Of a stretch of 64,000 nucleotides of DNA, positions 53,586-62,923 are shown piece by piece (within the stretch, counting starts at the first letter, position 1; each line of letters opens with the position of its first letter). The stretch comes from Candidatus Gastranaerophilales bacterium (lineage in GTDB: Bacteria > Cyanobacteriota > Vampirovibrionia > Gastranaerophilales > Gastranaerophilaceae): the NCBI GenBank assembly GCA_016280955.1, contig JAEEHV010000065.1:1-64000 (forward strand), written 5' to 3'. Under the pieces are notes generated by a model that did no database searches, was not told where the DNA came from, and saw only the letters and a program-made list of their open reading frames with translations. The position numbers were made by a program, and so were the translations under genes.

Positions 53586-54647
53586 TTATATTGTTTTATC
53601 TTTATTCAAAAAAACATTATTAGTAGCTTTTATTATAAAAAAGGTATGCTCAATACCTTCTTTAAAAGTGAAATTTGGTTTCCATCCAAGATTACATAGT
53701 TTATTAGAATCCAAAATAGAATCTTTTGCTTTGGAATATCCCTTTTTTTCTATTTGGCTTGGAATATCATAAACAACTTTGACATTCGCAATATCTGCTA
53801 ATGTTTGAGCATATTCTTTTATTGATACAATTGATTTCATGTTAGAAATATTATATACTTCACTATCCTTTCCAAACAAAAGTATATAAAGCATTGCAGA
53901 TACAACATCTGCTACATAACAATATGTTCTCTTTTGTAATCCTTCTGTTTTTAGAATAATATTTTCACAATTTAATGCATTTCTTAAAAATTGTGCATCT
54001 GCCCTAGAGTTTGTATCTGTTATTGTTGGACCATATACATATGATAATCTAGCGATATTAAAACTGACATTATATTGTGAATTGTATGCAAAACATAGAG
54101 TTTCAGCTGCCCTCTTAGATTCAGGATAACATGCTCTATAATCTTTTGTATCAATATAACCCAAATCGTCTTCGGTAAAATTATGATCGACATTACTGCC
54201 ATAAATTTCACCACTTGATATATATAAAAATCTACTATTATTTTCTTTTGCACACTCTAATAAATTTCTTGTTCCAATAAAATTACATAACATTGTTCCG
54301 ACAGGATCTGTAGAATATGCAACAGGATGAGCATTGCTTGCTGCATGTATAATATAATCAGATTTTATATTCAATTCAAAATTATTACTAAGGTCTTGTT
54401 CTATAAATTTTAAATTCTGTGTTTCAGGACCGAATTTTTCAATCAACTTATTTTTATTTCTTGATATAGCAATAATTTTTATATCCATATTTTGAGTATT
54501 ATTCAAAAATAATAAATAATTCACTAAATAAGAACCAATAAGTCCATTTGCACCGGTAATAATAAAATTTTTACTTTTTAAAACATTAATACCATCTTTG
54601 AAAACGGATATTATTTTATTATATTCCTCTATCAACATATTATGCAT
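53586..54647 (-). CDS. NAD-dependent epimerase/dehydratase (SDR)
   Basis: 353 residues. IITGANGLIGSYLV is the NAD site, with DYIIHAASNAHPVAYSTDPV, SSGEIYGSN (catalytic Ser/Thr region) and YPESKRAAETLCFAY (YxxxK). It is of the extended SDR type acting on nucleotide sugars. Being 5 bases from the cytidylyltransferase gene, it may act on a CDP-linked intermediate, as in loci with IspD-like enzymes. The start could also be the second ATG (M4). Confidence 0.85.
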   Translation of the reverse strand: MHNMLIEEYNKIISVFKDGINVLKSKNFIITGANGLIGSYLVNYLLFLNNTQNMDIKIIAISRNKNKLIEKFGPETQNLKFIEQDLSNNFELNIKSDYIIHAASNAHPVAYSTDPVGTMLCNFIGTRNLLECAKENNSRFLYISSGEIYGSNVDHNFTEDDLGYIDTKDYRACYPESKRAAETLCFAYNSQYNVSFNIARLSYVYGPTITDTNSRADAQFLRNALNCENIILKTEGLQKRTYCYVADVVSAMLYILLFGKDSEVYNISNMKSIVSIKEYAQTLADIANVKVVYDIPSQIEKKGYSKAKDSILDSNKLCNLGWKPNFTFKEGIEHTFFIIKATNNVFLNKDKTI

Positions 54648-54652
54648 AATAA

Positions 54653-55351
54653 TTAATTATCTCCTTTTAAAAGTGCCTTAAAAATATCAACATCTTCCTG
54701 AGTTGTTATCTTAAGATTTTTTTGAGAACCTGCTGAAAAATATACACTTTGACCTAATTCAATTGCTAATGTACAACTTGCAACAGAGTTTGTTATTCCT
54801 CGTTCTTTTGCTTTTACATGCATTTCTACTAAATCTCTCAATTTAAAACAATGCGGAGTTTGTGTTCGTTTTAGATTTTCTCTGGGATATGATTTATTTG
54901 ATATAATATTATCTTTTGTCTCAAGCATTGCTTCTTGACAAGGAATACAAGTAATAGCATTGCCTTTATTCATAGCAACAGCAATATTATCAGATATAAC
55001 ATCTTTTGATAACATAGGACGGTTCCCATCATGCACTAATACATAAGATTCTCCATCATAATGCCTGTTTAATTCGGTAATACCATTGTATATAGATTCT
55101 TGACCAACTTTACCTGCCGGAATAATATGTTTTAATTTTGTAATGTTGTATTGTTTTGCATAACTGGATAAAATATTTTCCCAACCATCTAAACAAACAA
55201 CAGCAATGATGTCAATTGATGGATGATTTTCAAACCTTTCCATTGTATATGCAATAATAGGTTTGTCATATACTGTCATAAATTGCTTTGGTACTGCTTG
55301 ATTCATTCTTGAACCTATACCACCTGCTATAATTAATCCTATGTTTGTCAT
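54653..55351 (-). CDS. IspD/TarI-like cytidylyltransferase
   Basis: 232 residues. GLIIAGGIGSRMNQAVPKQF is the nucleotidyltransferase loop, VLVHDGNRPMLSKDVI the conserved HDxxRP motif, and RTQTPHCFKLRDLV follows as in IspD. Both IspD (MEP pathway) and TarI/Bcs1-type ribitol-5-phosphate cytidylyltransferases share these. Its place 4 bases overlapping a CDP-glycerol phosphotransferase favours the polyol-phosphate role. IspD cannot be excluded by sequence. Confidence 0.8.
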   Translation of the reverse strand: MTNIGLIIAGGIGSRMNQAVPKQFMTVYDKPIIAYTMERFENHPSIDIIAVVCLDGWENILSSYAKQYNITKLKHIIPAGKVGQESIYNGITELNRHYDGESYVLVHDGNRPMLSKDVISDNIAVAMNKGNAITCIPCQEAMLETKDNIISNKSYPRENLKRTQTPHCFKLRDLVEMHVKAKERGITNSVASCTLAIELGQSVYFSAGSQKNLKITTQEDVDIFKALLKGDN

Positions 55352-56583
55352 TTTTTTAAACCCTCTATAAATTCTAAAACTCTCTTACAATTGTCTCCAT
55401 CTTGATAAACAAATATTTCATCAAGTAACTGTTTTCTCTGTTCTTTATATTTATCAATTCCGTTTATAACATCATTCATTGCATTAAAAAGCTCCGTATC
55501 ATTTTTTGTATATATACCTGCAGTTATAGTTTCATATGGTCTATAAAACCCTCGACATTGCGTAGTGAATTCATCTATATCAGGAATGTGATAAATTATA
55601 GGTTTATTTAAATGTAAATAATCAAAATAAATAGAAGAATAATCCGTAATCATTCCATCAGTGTATTTAAGTATCGGGTATATATCTGATGTATTTTCCA
55701 TCTTATAAATATTCTTAAATTTATTTGATTTTAGTGAATTTGCGTCAAATGGATGAAGTTTACAAACGAGAATTGTATTATTTTGTTCAAGAAATTCTTG
55801 TAACCTTTTATCCTTTAACCAAGTGGATATGTCTTTTCCGGTTTCACGGTAAGTTGGTACATACACTAGTATCTTTTTGTTTTCATTTTTAAAAGCTTTT
55901 ATTGATTCATAATCCTTTTCCGTAAACATTTCAGCATATGGAATATCTTTGTACAACACATCTATTCTGGGCGAACCGGTAATAATATTCTGTTTGTCTT
56001 TTGCTCCATAACCACTCTTTCTAATTTCTGCTTCATAACTACAATTAACAAGGTAGTAGTCATCTCTCTTTTTTAACATTTTGTATATTTTATCTTGGTA
56101 AGAATCTTTAACAACATATCCGGTATTATCAACACTACTTTTATTTCCACGAGTTTCTACTGCATCATATCCAATTTTTTTTATACCGCCACTACCATGA
56201 AAAAAATTAATAACTATAGATGTTGATATTGAACTGTTAAATTTTGAAATTTGATTTGCTGAAAAATCACAAAACCAGTATTTTGCTTTAAGCGTAGAGT
56301 ATAGCCCTTTTAAACTATTTCTTTTATATACATTATTAAATCCATTTTCATGAAAAACTTGAATCATATCTTCATCATCACAAAGCCAAACCGTTTTTAT
56401 ATCTTTAAATTTTTGCATATATAAAAAGAAATATTTTGAATGATTTAAAAAGACGTCTTTTCCAATATTTGGTTTTGAACCAAATAAGTAAAAATTCTCA
56501 TCCCTCTTAATAAAAATACCAAAAATAAGTTCTAATACAAGGCTAAACAATCTTTTTAACATCCATATTATTTTATTGTACAT
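55348..56583 (-). CDS. CDP-glycerol/ribitol glycerophosphotransferase family protein
   Basis: 411 residues. The N-terminal anchor, FHGSGGIKKIGYD, a VPTYRETG segment and MITDYSSIYFDYLHLNKPII match the TagB/TagF/TarL family, which moves polyol-phosphate from its CDP carrier onto a lipid-linked sugar or growing chain. In Gram-positives this makes wall teichoic acid; here it sits in a capsule/O-antigen locus of an outer-membrane organism. It overlaps the cytidylyltransferase by 4 bases and the upstream glycosyltransferase by 16. Confidence 0.9.
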   Translation of the reverse strand: MYNKIIWMLKRLFSLVLELIFGIFIKRDENFYLFGSKPNIGKDVFLNHSKYFFLYMQKFKDIKTVWLCDDEDMIQVFHENGFNNVYKRNSLKGLYSTLKAKYWFCDFSANQISKFNSSISTSIVINFFHGSGGIKKIGYDAVETRGNKSSVDNTGYVVKDSYQDKIYKMLKKRDDYYLVNCSYEAEIRKSGYGAKDKQNIITGSPRIDVLYKDIPYAEMFTEKDYESIKAFKNENKKILVYVPTYRETGKDISTWLKDKRLQEFLEQNNTILVCKLHPFDANSLKSNKFKNIYKMENTSDIYPILKYTDGMITDYSSIYFDYLHLNKPIIYHIPDIDEFTTQCRGFYRPYETITAGIYTKNDTELFNAMNDVINGIDKYKEQRKQLLDEIFVYQDGDNCKRVLEFIEGLKK

Positions 56584-57689
56584 AATACATCTCCATAGGT
56601 TTCCATTGTTTGTTGAACCATTTTTTCATTAGAAAATAATTGTTTGTATAGCTCTTCTCCATATAATCCAAATTGTTGTAATAAATTTCTATCGTTATAA
56701 TATAATTTTATTTTTTCCTTCAGTGCTATTTTGTCTTGTCTGGTAATAACAAAACCATTTTTATTATCAATTACAACTTCCGAATTTCCCCCCACATCAC
56801 AGACAATTACAGGAAGTTTTGTTCTCATTGCTTCAATTATACCTATTGGCAAGCCCTCCCAGTTTGAAATAAGAGCATATACATCATAATTTTTTAAAAT
56901 TGGTGTAACGTCATTTATTTCTCCTTGATACTGTATGTTTTCATTGCTTTGACTTTCTATGCAGTTCAATACCTTATCTAATTCTTCGCCATAGCCATAT
57001 AAATCCAGTTTTATGCTATAACCTTCTTTATTTAATTCATTTACTGCCATTATAAGTGTATAAGGATCTTTTTGTTGACAAAAACGAGATATCATTACAA
57101 TTCTTAACTCGTTTTCTGAAAACTTGTTTTTCTTATATTCTTCAGGAATGTCTGTAATTCCATTATGTATAGTTGTCATTTTGTTTTTATAAAATGGCAT
57201 TGTTTTTATGCCAATTTGCATATCGTATTCCGATACACAAATAATTTTTTTTGTTAATATTGCTAATATTGTCTCTAAAATTTTATAAAAAACTCTTTTC
57301 CATAAGCAAATACCATTCGTAAAAGCCCATCCATGAGCAGTAAAAATAACAGGAGTTTTAGTCAAAACCCCACATACTCTTCCAATTATTCCACCTGTTG
57401 TTGAGTTACAGTGAATCAGATTAGGTTTTATTTGTTTGATAATTTTCAAGGTTTCTAAATTAGATTTAAGATGAGTTTTTATATCAATAATACTGTTTGT
57501 CATTTGAACAAAAAATATTTGATCATTACTTATTCCAAGTTTAAGAAGTTCCTCTGAAAAATAACCTTCAGAAGACATAACATAGTATGGTGTAATATTT
57601 TGAGGCAAACCTTTTGTTATTTCAAGAAGATATTTTGACACACCTCCTAAATCTGACTTTGTAAGGATATAGAGTATCTTTTTACTCAT
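56568..57689 (-). CDS. Family 4 glycosyltransferase
   Basis: 373 residues, GT-B fold. LGGVSKYLLEITKGL in the acceptor half and SNWEGLPIGIIEAMRTKLPV with DVGGNSEVV in the donor half are GT4 signatures. It uses a nucleotide sugar to extend the lipid-linked repeat unit. It overlaps both neighbours (8 bases with the initiating transferase, 16 with the phosphotransferase), so it is tightly coupled. Confidence 0.93.
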   Translation of the reverse strand: MSKKILYILTKSDLGGVSKYLLEITKGLPQNITPYYVMSSEGYFSEELLKLGISNDQIFFVQMTNSIIDIKTHLKSNLETLKIIKQIKPNLIHCNSTTGGIIGRVCGVLTKTPVIFTAHGWAFTNGICLWKRVFYKILETILAILTKKIICVSEYDMQIGIKTMPFYKNKMTTIHNGITDIPEEYKKNKFSENELRIVMISRFCQQKDPYTLIMAVNELNKEGYSIKLDLYGYGEELDKVLNCIESQSNENIQYQGEINDVTPILKNYDVYALISNWEGLPIGIIEAMRTKLPVIVCDVGGNSEVVIDNKNGFVITRQDKIALKEKIKLYYNDRNLLQQFGLYGEELYKQLFSNEKMVQQTMETYGDVLCTIK

Positions 57690-59031
57690 GTCTTCCTCCT
57701 AAAGCAAGAAAGACTGCTTTTATAAGAATAAAGATTTCCCAAAGAATATTCCGGTTTTTGAGGTAATATAAATCATATTGAAGTTTTTCGGTTATATCTT
57801 CGCTTGATACACAGTGTCCTTGATTAATCTGCGCCCAGCCGGTCCAGCCTGTTTTTACCCACATCCTGCAGGAATAATAAGGAACTTCTTTCTTATAAAT
57901 ATTTACCAAATTTTCCCACTCCGCACGGGGACCAACGATAGATATTTGTCCTTTTAAAATATTTATCATTTGTGGAATTTCATCAAAACGAGCCTTTCTC
58001 ACAAACCTGCAAAACGGAATAACTCTGTCATCATTTATTTCTGCAGTATCTTCATTAATTTTACCTGCTTTTGGCACATAATCGTTTGCATACATTGTAC
58101 GAAGCTTGTAACATTTGAAAACTTTTCCGTCCATTCCTATGCGGGGCTGCGTATATATTGGATTACCAAGGTCTGTCAACCAAACCCTTAATGCAGTTAT
58201 ACCGGTAATAGGAAGAGTTACTATTAGAATAATTAATGCAGCTATAATGTCATAAGTTCTTTTACAAAAATCATATACAATAGAACGGCGGGTTGTATAT
58301 TGATAATAAAGCTCAGTTATTGTCTTCTCATCAATATAAAACTTGCCTGTAATTTTCTCATAGAAATCCGGCATTTTATATATTTCAACATCCCTCGGAA
58401 TTGTTACAATAAGTTCTGTTGCTTGAGCCACTACAACAATATCGATATTTCTTTCTTCTATAATTAGTTTTAAGTTATCAATATTTCTAAATACAGGAAG
58501 GGCATTGTCTGTTATCAAGTCCTCATCTGAATTATTTACTTGAACAAAACCGGATATCCTCATTCTCAAAGCTCTTTTAGCCTGAATTTCATCAGAAATA
58601 ACCATAGCTCTCTCATCTGCGCCTATGATTAATATATTTTTCTCTTTCTTTATCTTAAATAAGTACAAATGGAAGCATGCTCTATATAATCGTAATAGTA
58701 TAAATATTGTTATCGTATTAACTGCTAAGAATTTCAGTGTACAAGTTATTGAAGCTGCGAAAACGAGTAAATACAATGCCGGTAGAACATGAGTCATTAC
58801 TATACCTTCAAAAAGAAGATATGTATTTTTTATGGTTATATTAAATTCTCTTATTTTATAATTACCCTTCATATAAAGAACGGTAAGTCCAATGACAATA
58901 ATCATAAAACACAATAATAAAATTGCTTTATATGTATAACCAAAGAAATTGGCCCAAATTAATGTCGAACAACATAATATAATTAAATCAAACAAAAACA
59001 TATATGTTGTAGATTTTGACAAACTTTTCAT
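57682..59031 (-). CDS. Initiating sugar-phosphate transferase (WbaP/WcaJ-like)
   Basis: 449 residues: about four N-terminal transmembrane helices, a CoA-binding-like middle domain (KKEKNILIIGADERAMVIS), then a reentrant helix and catalytic domain (KRTYDIIAALIILIVTLP; RIGMDGKVFKCYKLRTM; RKARFDEIPQMINILKG; PRAEWE) typical of polyprenyl-phosphate hexose-1-phosphate transferases. It starts repeat-unit assembly on undecaprenyl phosphate. AAGGAG precedes the ATG. Confidence 0.95.
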   Translation of the reverse strand: MKSLSKSTTYMFLFDLIILCCSTLIWANFFGYTYKAILLLCFMIIVIGLTVLYMKGNYKIREFNITIKNTYLLFEGIVMTHVLPALYLLVFAASITCTLKFLAVNTITIFILLRLYRACFHLYLFKIKKEKNILIIGADERAMVISDEIQAKRALRMRISGFVQVNNSDEDLITDNALPVFRNIDNLKLIIEERNIDIVVVAQATELIVTIPRDVEIYKMPDFYEKITGKFYIDEKTITELYYQYTTRRSIVYDFCKRTYDIIAALIILIVTLPITGITALRVWLTDLGNPIYTQPRIGMDGKVFKCYKLRTMYANDYVPKAGKINEDTAEINDDRVIPFCRFVRKARFDEIPQMINILKGQISIVGPRAEWENLVNIYKKEVPYYSCRMWVKTGWTGWAQINQGHCVSSEDITEKLQYDLYYLKNRNILWEIFILIKAVFLALGGRHE

Positions 59032-59191
59032 CTATACTCCTTCTTACTATTAAATAATATCATAAAAAATACAAATAAACACTTTTTGCAATGTGTTTAA
59101 TCTTGTTAAAAAATATGTTTTATTAGACATTAATGATTAAAATATACTGATTGCATATATTGCACAAATTTTTATAAATCACAAATGGTTT

Positions 59192-60262
59192 TTAACAAAA
59201 TTCTTTTTTAAAAAATTTTATATTATATTGTTTTATTTTTTTATAAAATTTATAACAAAACGGAAAAAATATTGACAATAATTCAGGATGGTTATACATC
59301 ATAAAATAAACAAGTCTTGTTGTTGCAGAACATTCTTTTATATTTATTGTACATTCATAACTTCTTATATTTTCTTTCATTAAACTTAAAATTTTATCTT
59401 TTTCGGTGGAATGTAATGATAAAATTTTTGCATAATCTATAATCAAATAATGAAACTGTATTTTTCGAGTTTTTTTTAATTGATCTTCATCAAAAATTTC
59501 AGGGGTATGCTTTTCTATAAAATCATAAAATACAGACCAAGATTTTGTTAGGTCTTCAATGTTTTTAATTGATGCTGTCATTGTAATACTCCCTGTTCGA
59601 AGTCTATACAAAACAAGAACATCATCAATTACAAAAATTTTTTTTGTTTTACAAAACATCTCAAATACAATGTAAAGATCTTCAAAAACAGTACCTTCCG
59701 GAAAACGCAAATTATCCCATATCTCTCGTTTTGACAATTTATTCCAAACTGCAAAATTCATCTTTCTGTCAGCAATTTTTTTTAAAATTTCTTCCTTGGG
59801 GTACAAACCTTCTGCTACTTTTGGAAGGATTGTTTCTTTTGATAATTTTTTTAGCTTTCCGTTTTTCATTGTTTTACAAGCAATACGTTTAAAAACTACA
59901 CAGTCTGTATCGTTTGTTAATAAAGCACTTAATGATTTCTCAATCGTTTCAGGTATAAAAACGTCATCCGAGTCCAAAAATGCAACATATTCTCCTGTCA
60001 TATTGTCAAGCCCGACATTCCTTGCTGCACTCAAGCCTGAGTTTTTTTGATGTATTAATTTTATTCTGTTATCTTTTTTAGCATACTCATCACAAATTAT
60101 TTCAGAACCATCGTTTGAACCATCATTTATAACTATAATTTCAAGATTTTTATATGTCTGATTGATTACACTGTCTAATGCTTCTTCAATATATTGTCTT
60201 ACATTATAAACTGGAATAATAATACTGACTTTTGGTTTATATGTTCTGTCAGATGATATCAT
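59192..60262 (-). CDS. Family 2 glycosyltransferase
   Basis: 356 residues. VSIIIPVYNVRQYIEEALDSV, ILVINDGSNDGSEIICDEYA-type (IIVINDGSNDGSEI here) and YVAFLDSDDVFIPETIEKSL are GT-A family 2 motifs with DSDD as the metal site. The basic C-terminal region probably contacts the membrane. First glycosyltransferase after wzz (32 bases), with a 160-base gap to the next gene in which I see nothing specific. Confidence 0.93.
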   Translation of the reverse strand: MISSDRTYKPKVSIIIPVYNVRQYIEEALDSVINQTYKNLEIIVINDGSNDGSEIICDEYAKKDNRIKLIHQKNSGLSAARNVGLDNMTGEYVAFLDSDDVFIPETIEKSLSALLTNDTDCVVFKRIACKTMKNGKLKKLSKETILPKVAEGLYPKEEILKKIADRKMNFAVWNKLSKREIWDNLRFPEGTVFEDLYIVFEMFCKTKKIFVIDDVLVLYRLRTGSITMTASIKNIEDLTKSWSVFYDFIEKHTPEIFDEDQLKKTRKIQFHYLIIDYAKILSLHSTEKDKILSLMKENIRSYECTINIKECSATTRLVYFMMYNHPELLSIFFPFCYKFYKKIKQYNIKFFKKEFC

Positions 60263-60294
60263 TTATAATTTTACTTTCTTTGTTATTTATAAGA

Positions 60295-61656
60295 TTACAT
60301 TAGTACATCAAAAATAATATTTTTATTTTGATTTTTTATAATTTCACGCATATTTTTATATGTTTCAGCCCTCGTTTTTGAAATTTGTGAAACTAGTATA
60401 ATTTTATCAGAAGATGATATTTTTTCTATAAATTCCTTTGATAAATCAGGATACATAACATCACAATTTGATAAAGCTTTAAACTTATTCAAGATTCCAT
60501 TCGGCAATTGTAACATTGGTATAACCAAAATTTTCTTTGGATTATAACTAAAAATTTTCGTTACTACTACATCTGCATTTTTGTCTATATCTAAAATAAT
60601 ATTATCAGTGAGCATTGAATAAGTGAGCATTTCATCTTTTATTTCTGCTACTACTACAGCGAGAAGCGAAGCTAAAAATCCAAATACAATTCCCAGTATA
60701 ATGTTCATTTTCATCTTTGGAGAGACGTTCTCAAACGATCTTAATTGCTGCGGTTCATGTAATATGAGAACTTTTGAAGAGTCTGACATCTGCTCTACCA
60801 TTTTCGCCCACTCAAGTTTTGTCGCGAGTTGTGCTACTTTTTGCTTTTCCTCATTAATTGCTATTTGCGATTTTTCTTCTGCTAAATATTGTCCTTTTAA
60901 ACTGCCGATAGCACTAGATGCAGATCGTGAAAATGCACTTAATGCAGTTAGATTTCCAATCCCCGACATAGACTGAGCAGGAAGCCCGCTAGATTGATTC
61001 AATTTTTTATTTAATGCCTCTTTTGCTATTGCATATTCAGATTCAAGAAGCTGCTTATCAGATTTTGATTTCTCAGTATTTAAATCTTTATGAAGTTCAA
61101 TATAATTCGTTATAAGGGAAGACACTACACCATATGCGAGCTCAGGAAATTTTGATTTAAATGATATAGTAATAACGTTGGTATTTTTAATATTTTCAAA
61201 TTTTAAAGTTTTTCCTTTACCATAAAAATCTCTAGCTGTTACATATTCACCTTCTTTCTTATTTGGAATTATTCCCCATTTCTTTTTATATACAATATTG
61301 TTATCTCTTATAACCTTATCAAGAACCAGTGAAGATTTCATCAATTCTATTTCATTGTTTATTGCTTTATCAGCTCCCATAGAAACAATCGTACCTGATG
61401 CGTCATCAAGAACATAAGGGTTGATTTCAGTCATATTTGAACTGTTAGTTTTGTTAATATATAAATCAGCCGACACTATATATTTTTTAGGCAATATAAA
61501 TGCAAGCAAAACAAAAAAAGCCAATACAGAGCAAAAAACTTTTATTACTAAAACTTTTCTGCTCCATAATATATTCCATATTTTTTTAAAATTAACACCT
61601 AATTCATCATCTAATTCTTCCATAGGGTTATAAAATACGACATTTTCTTGTTGCAT
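60295..61656 (-). CDS. Wzz/GumC-like chain-length regulator with degenerate C-terminal domain
   Basis: 453 residues. A transmembrane helix near 35-55 (VLAFFVLLAFILP), a periplasmic coiled-coil domain (about 60-300), a second helix (MNIILGIVFGFLASLLAVVVAEI), then about 100 cytoplasmic residues. These end KIILVSQISKTRAETYKNMREI, resembling the C-terminal part of BY-kinases, but with no Walker A motif. Wzz proteins set polysaccharide chain length with Wzy. It is the first gene of the minus-strand operon, with TTTACA-N18-TATAAT upstream. Confidence 0.88.
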   Translation of the reverse strand: MQQENVVFYNPMEELDDELGVNFKKIWNILWSRKVLVIKVFCSVLAFFVLLAFILPKKYIVSADLYINKTNSSNMTEINPYVLDDASGTIVSMGADKAINNEIELMKSSLVLDKVIRDNNIVYKKKWGIIPNKKEGEYVTARDFYGKGKTLKFENIKNTNVITISFKSKFPELAYGVVSSLITNYIELHKDLNTEKSKSDKQLLESEYAIAKEALNKKLNQSSGLPAQSMSGIGNLTALSAFSRSASSAIGSLKGQYLAEEKSQIAINEEKQKVAQLATKLEWAKMVEQMSDSSKVLILHEPQQLRSFENVSPKMKMNIILGIVFGFLASLLAVVVAEIKDEMLTYSMLTDNIILDIDKNADVVVTKIFSYNPKKILVIPMLQLPNGILNKFKALSNCDVMYPDLSKEFIEKISSSDKIILVSQISKTRAETYKNMREIIKNQNKNIIFDVLM

Positions 61657-61692
61657 TGCTATGTAGCTCCTTATAAAATCATCTTCTTTCTA

Positions 61693-61722
61693 ATTATAAT
61701 AAAAACAAAAAAATCATGTAAA
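61693..61722 (-). promoter_or_regulatory. Promoter of the wzz operon
   Basis: On the minus strand TTTACA (61722-61717) and TATAAT (61698-61693) are 18 bases apart, about 35 bases before the wzz-like ATG. Confidence 0.5.
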
Positions 61723-61782
61723 CACAATATAAATTATGTTTAAATAGCATTCAAATTTTATTGTGTAATAATATAATATTAG

Positions 61783-62206
61783 ACACTGGCAAACAATTCG
61801 GACTTAAGTCTGATTAAGTAGAGTAACCTCCACCTGAAGGACTTACTCAAGCATTTATCTTGGATGAAAAATTTATTGATAATGATTCTGCTGCACTTGT
61901 TTTTGTGACAATATTTTCTATGCTCCCAGATTTTCAGCTATGCACTAAAAATGTTGTAAAAACAGTAGAAAAAATAGTGAAGCTACTGTTTTCAGTTATC
62001 AGTTTAAATATCATGAAGGATTTTGTGTTGTTTCCTTTGATAAAAACGAAAAAGTTTAAAAAATAGAAGAAAAACCGGGAATAAAAATTACTTATTTGGA
62101 AGAAATTGCTTATAGAATGAGATTTTTAAATAAAGAACAAATTATAGAGACTGCAAACCAATACAAGAAAAATGAATATTATTCTTACGTTAGATCCTTA
62201 AATTAA
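61783..62206 (+). pseudogene. rfbA: Glucose-1-phosphate thymidylyltransferase pseudogene
   Basis: Fragments of RfbA lie in order: PPEGLTQAFILDEKFIDNDS, then EATVFSYQFKYHEGF with VVSFDKNEKV-stop-KIEEKP, and a C-terminus GIKITYLEEIAYRMRF...KKNEYYSY. Several frameshifts, stops, and a deletion between EEKP and GIKI show it is dead. The N-terminal third is missing. RfbA makes dTDP-glucose for dTDP-rhamnose, so a rhamnose pathway has been lost or replaced here. Confidence 0.85.
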
Positions 62207-62923
62207 TCTTTTGAAGGCATATGTCAAAAGAAAATAATGATTCAAAAAACTAGAAAACAATATAAAAGATATAATAAAAATAGTTATATTATTTCTTTTA
62301 TTATTAATGATAGCCTTTCAATTAGTTATACTTACAAATTTTTATTCTTCATAATAGCCGTATTTATTAAAATACTGGTTTTTTAAAAACACAAACATTA
62401 AGGGGAAGAATATCAAGCTAATTGATGTGATGCTAAAAATGGGATTATGGAATATAAACTTTAAGATAATACCAGAGATGTAATAATTTTATATTTTTTC
62501 TGTATTATTGTAACTCGCATTTTTGCATCTGGCGTTGGACTTAAAAGAAATTCCAATCCATATTTCTATTTCTTCTATTTATAATGTCATCCTCTAAACT
62601 AACTTTAGCCCTATTAAATCAAAAAGGTATAAATTACCCTATAAAGTGGACACAGAATAGACACAGAATTTACCCCTATATCGGAAGGAAGTTAAGTTTT
62701 ATAAAGAACTCTAAGAATGAATTAAAAGACTATCCTATTATTAGTGATTATTAGAATGTCTGCAAATAGATTTTCCTGATAAGTGACTTCTTATTAATTC
62801 CTCATGCAAATTAATTATACCCAAAACATGAAATATTAACCATTGGAAAAAATTATTGCATGAGAACTATATATTGCTGACATTTTGTCTGTTAAGATTA
62901 AAGAAAATTTTTTAATATAAACC
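62207..62923. other. AT-rich non-coding stretch
   Basis: Over 700 bases without a supportable gene. A few short hydrophobic frames (around 62290-62400) are broken by stops. One GGGGTAAAT motif (minus) lies at 62668-62676. It probably consists of decayed island DNA. Confidence 0.5.

Noticed and set aside
61860-62066. 68-aa ORF as a separate gene
   Set aside because: Its first half is an RfbA fragment and the second half is the wrong frame of the same pseudogene.
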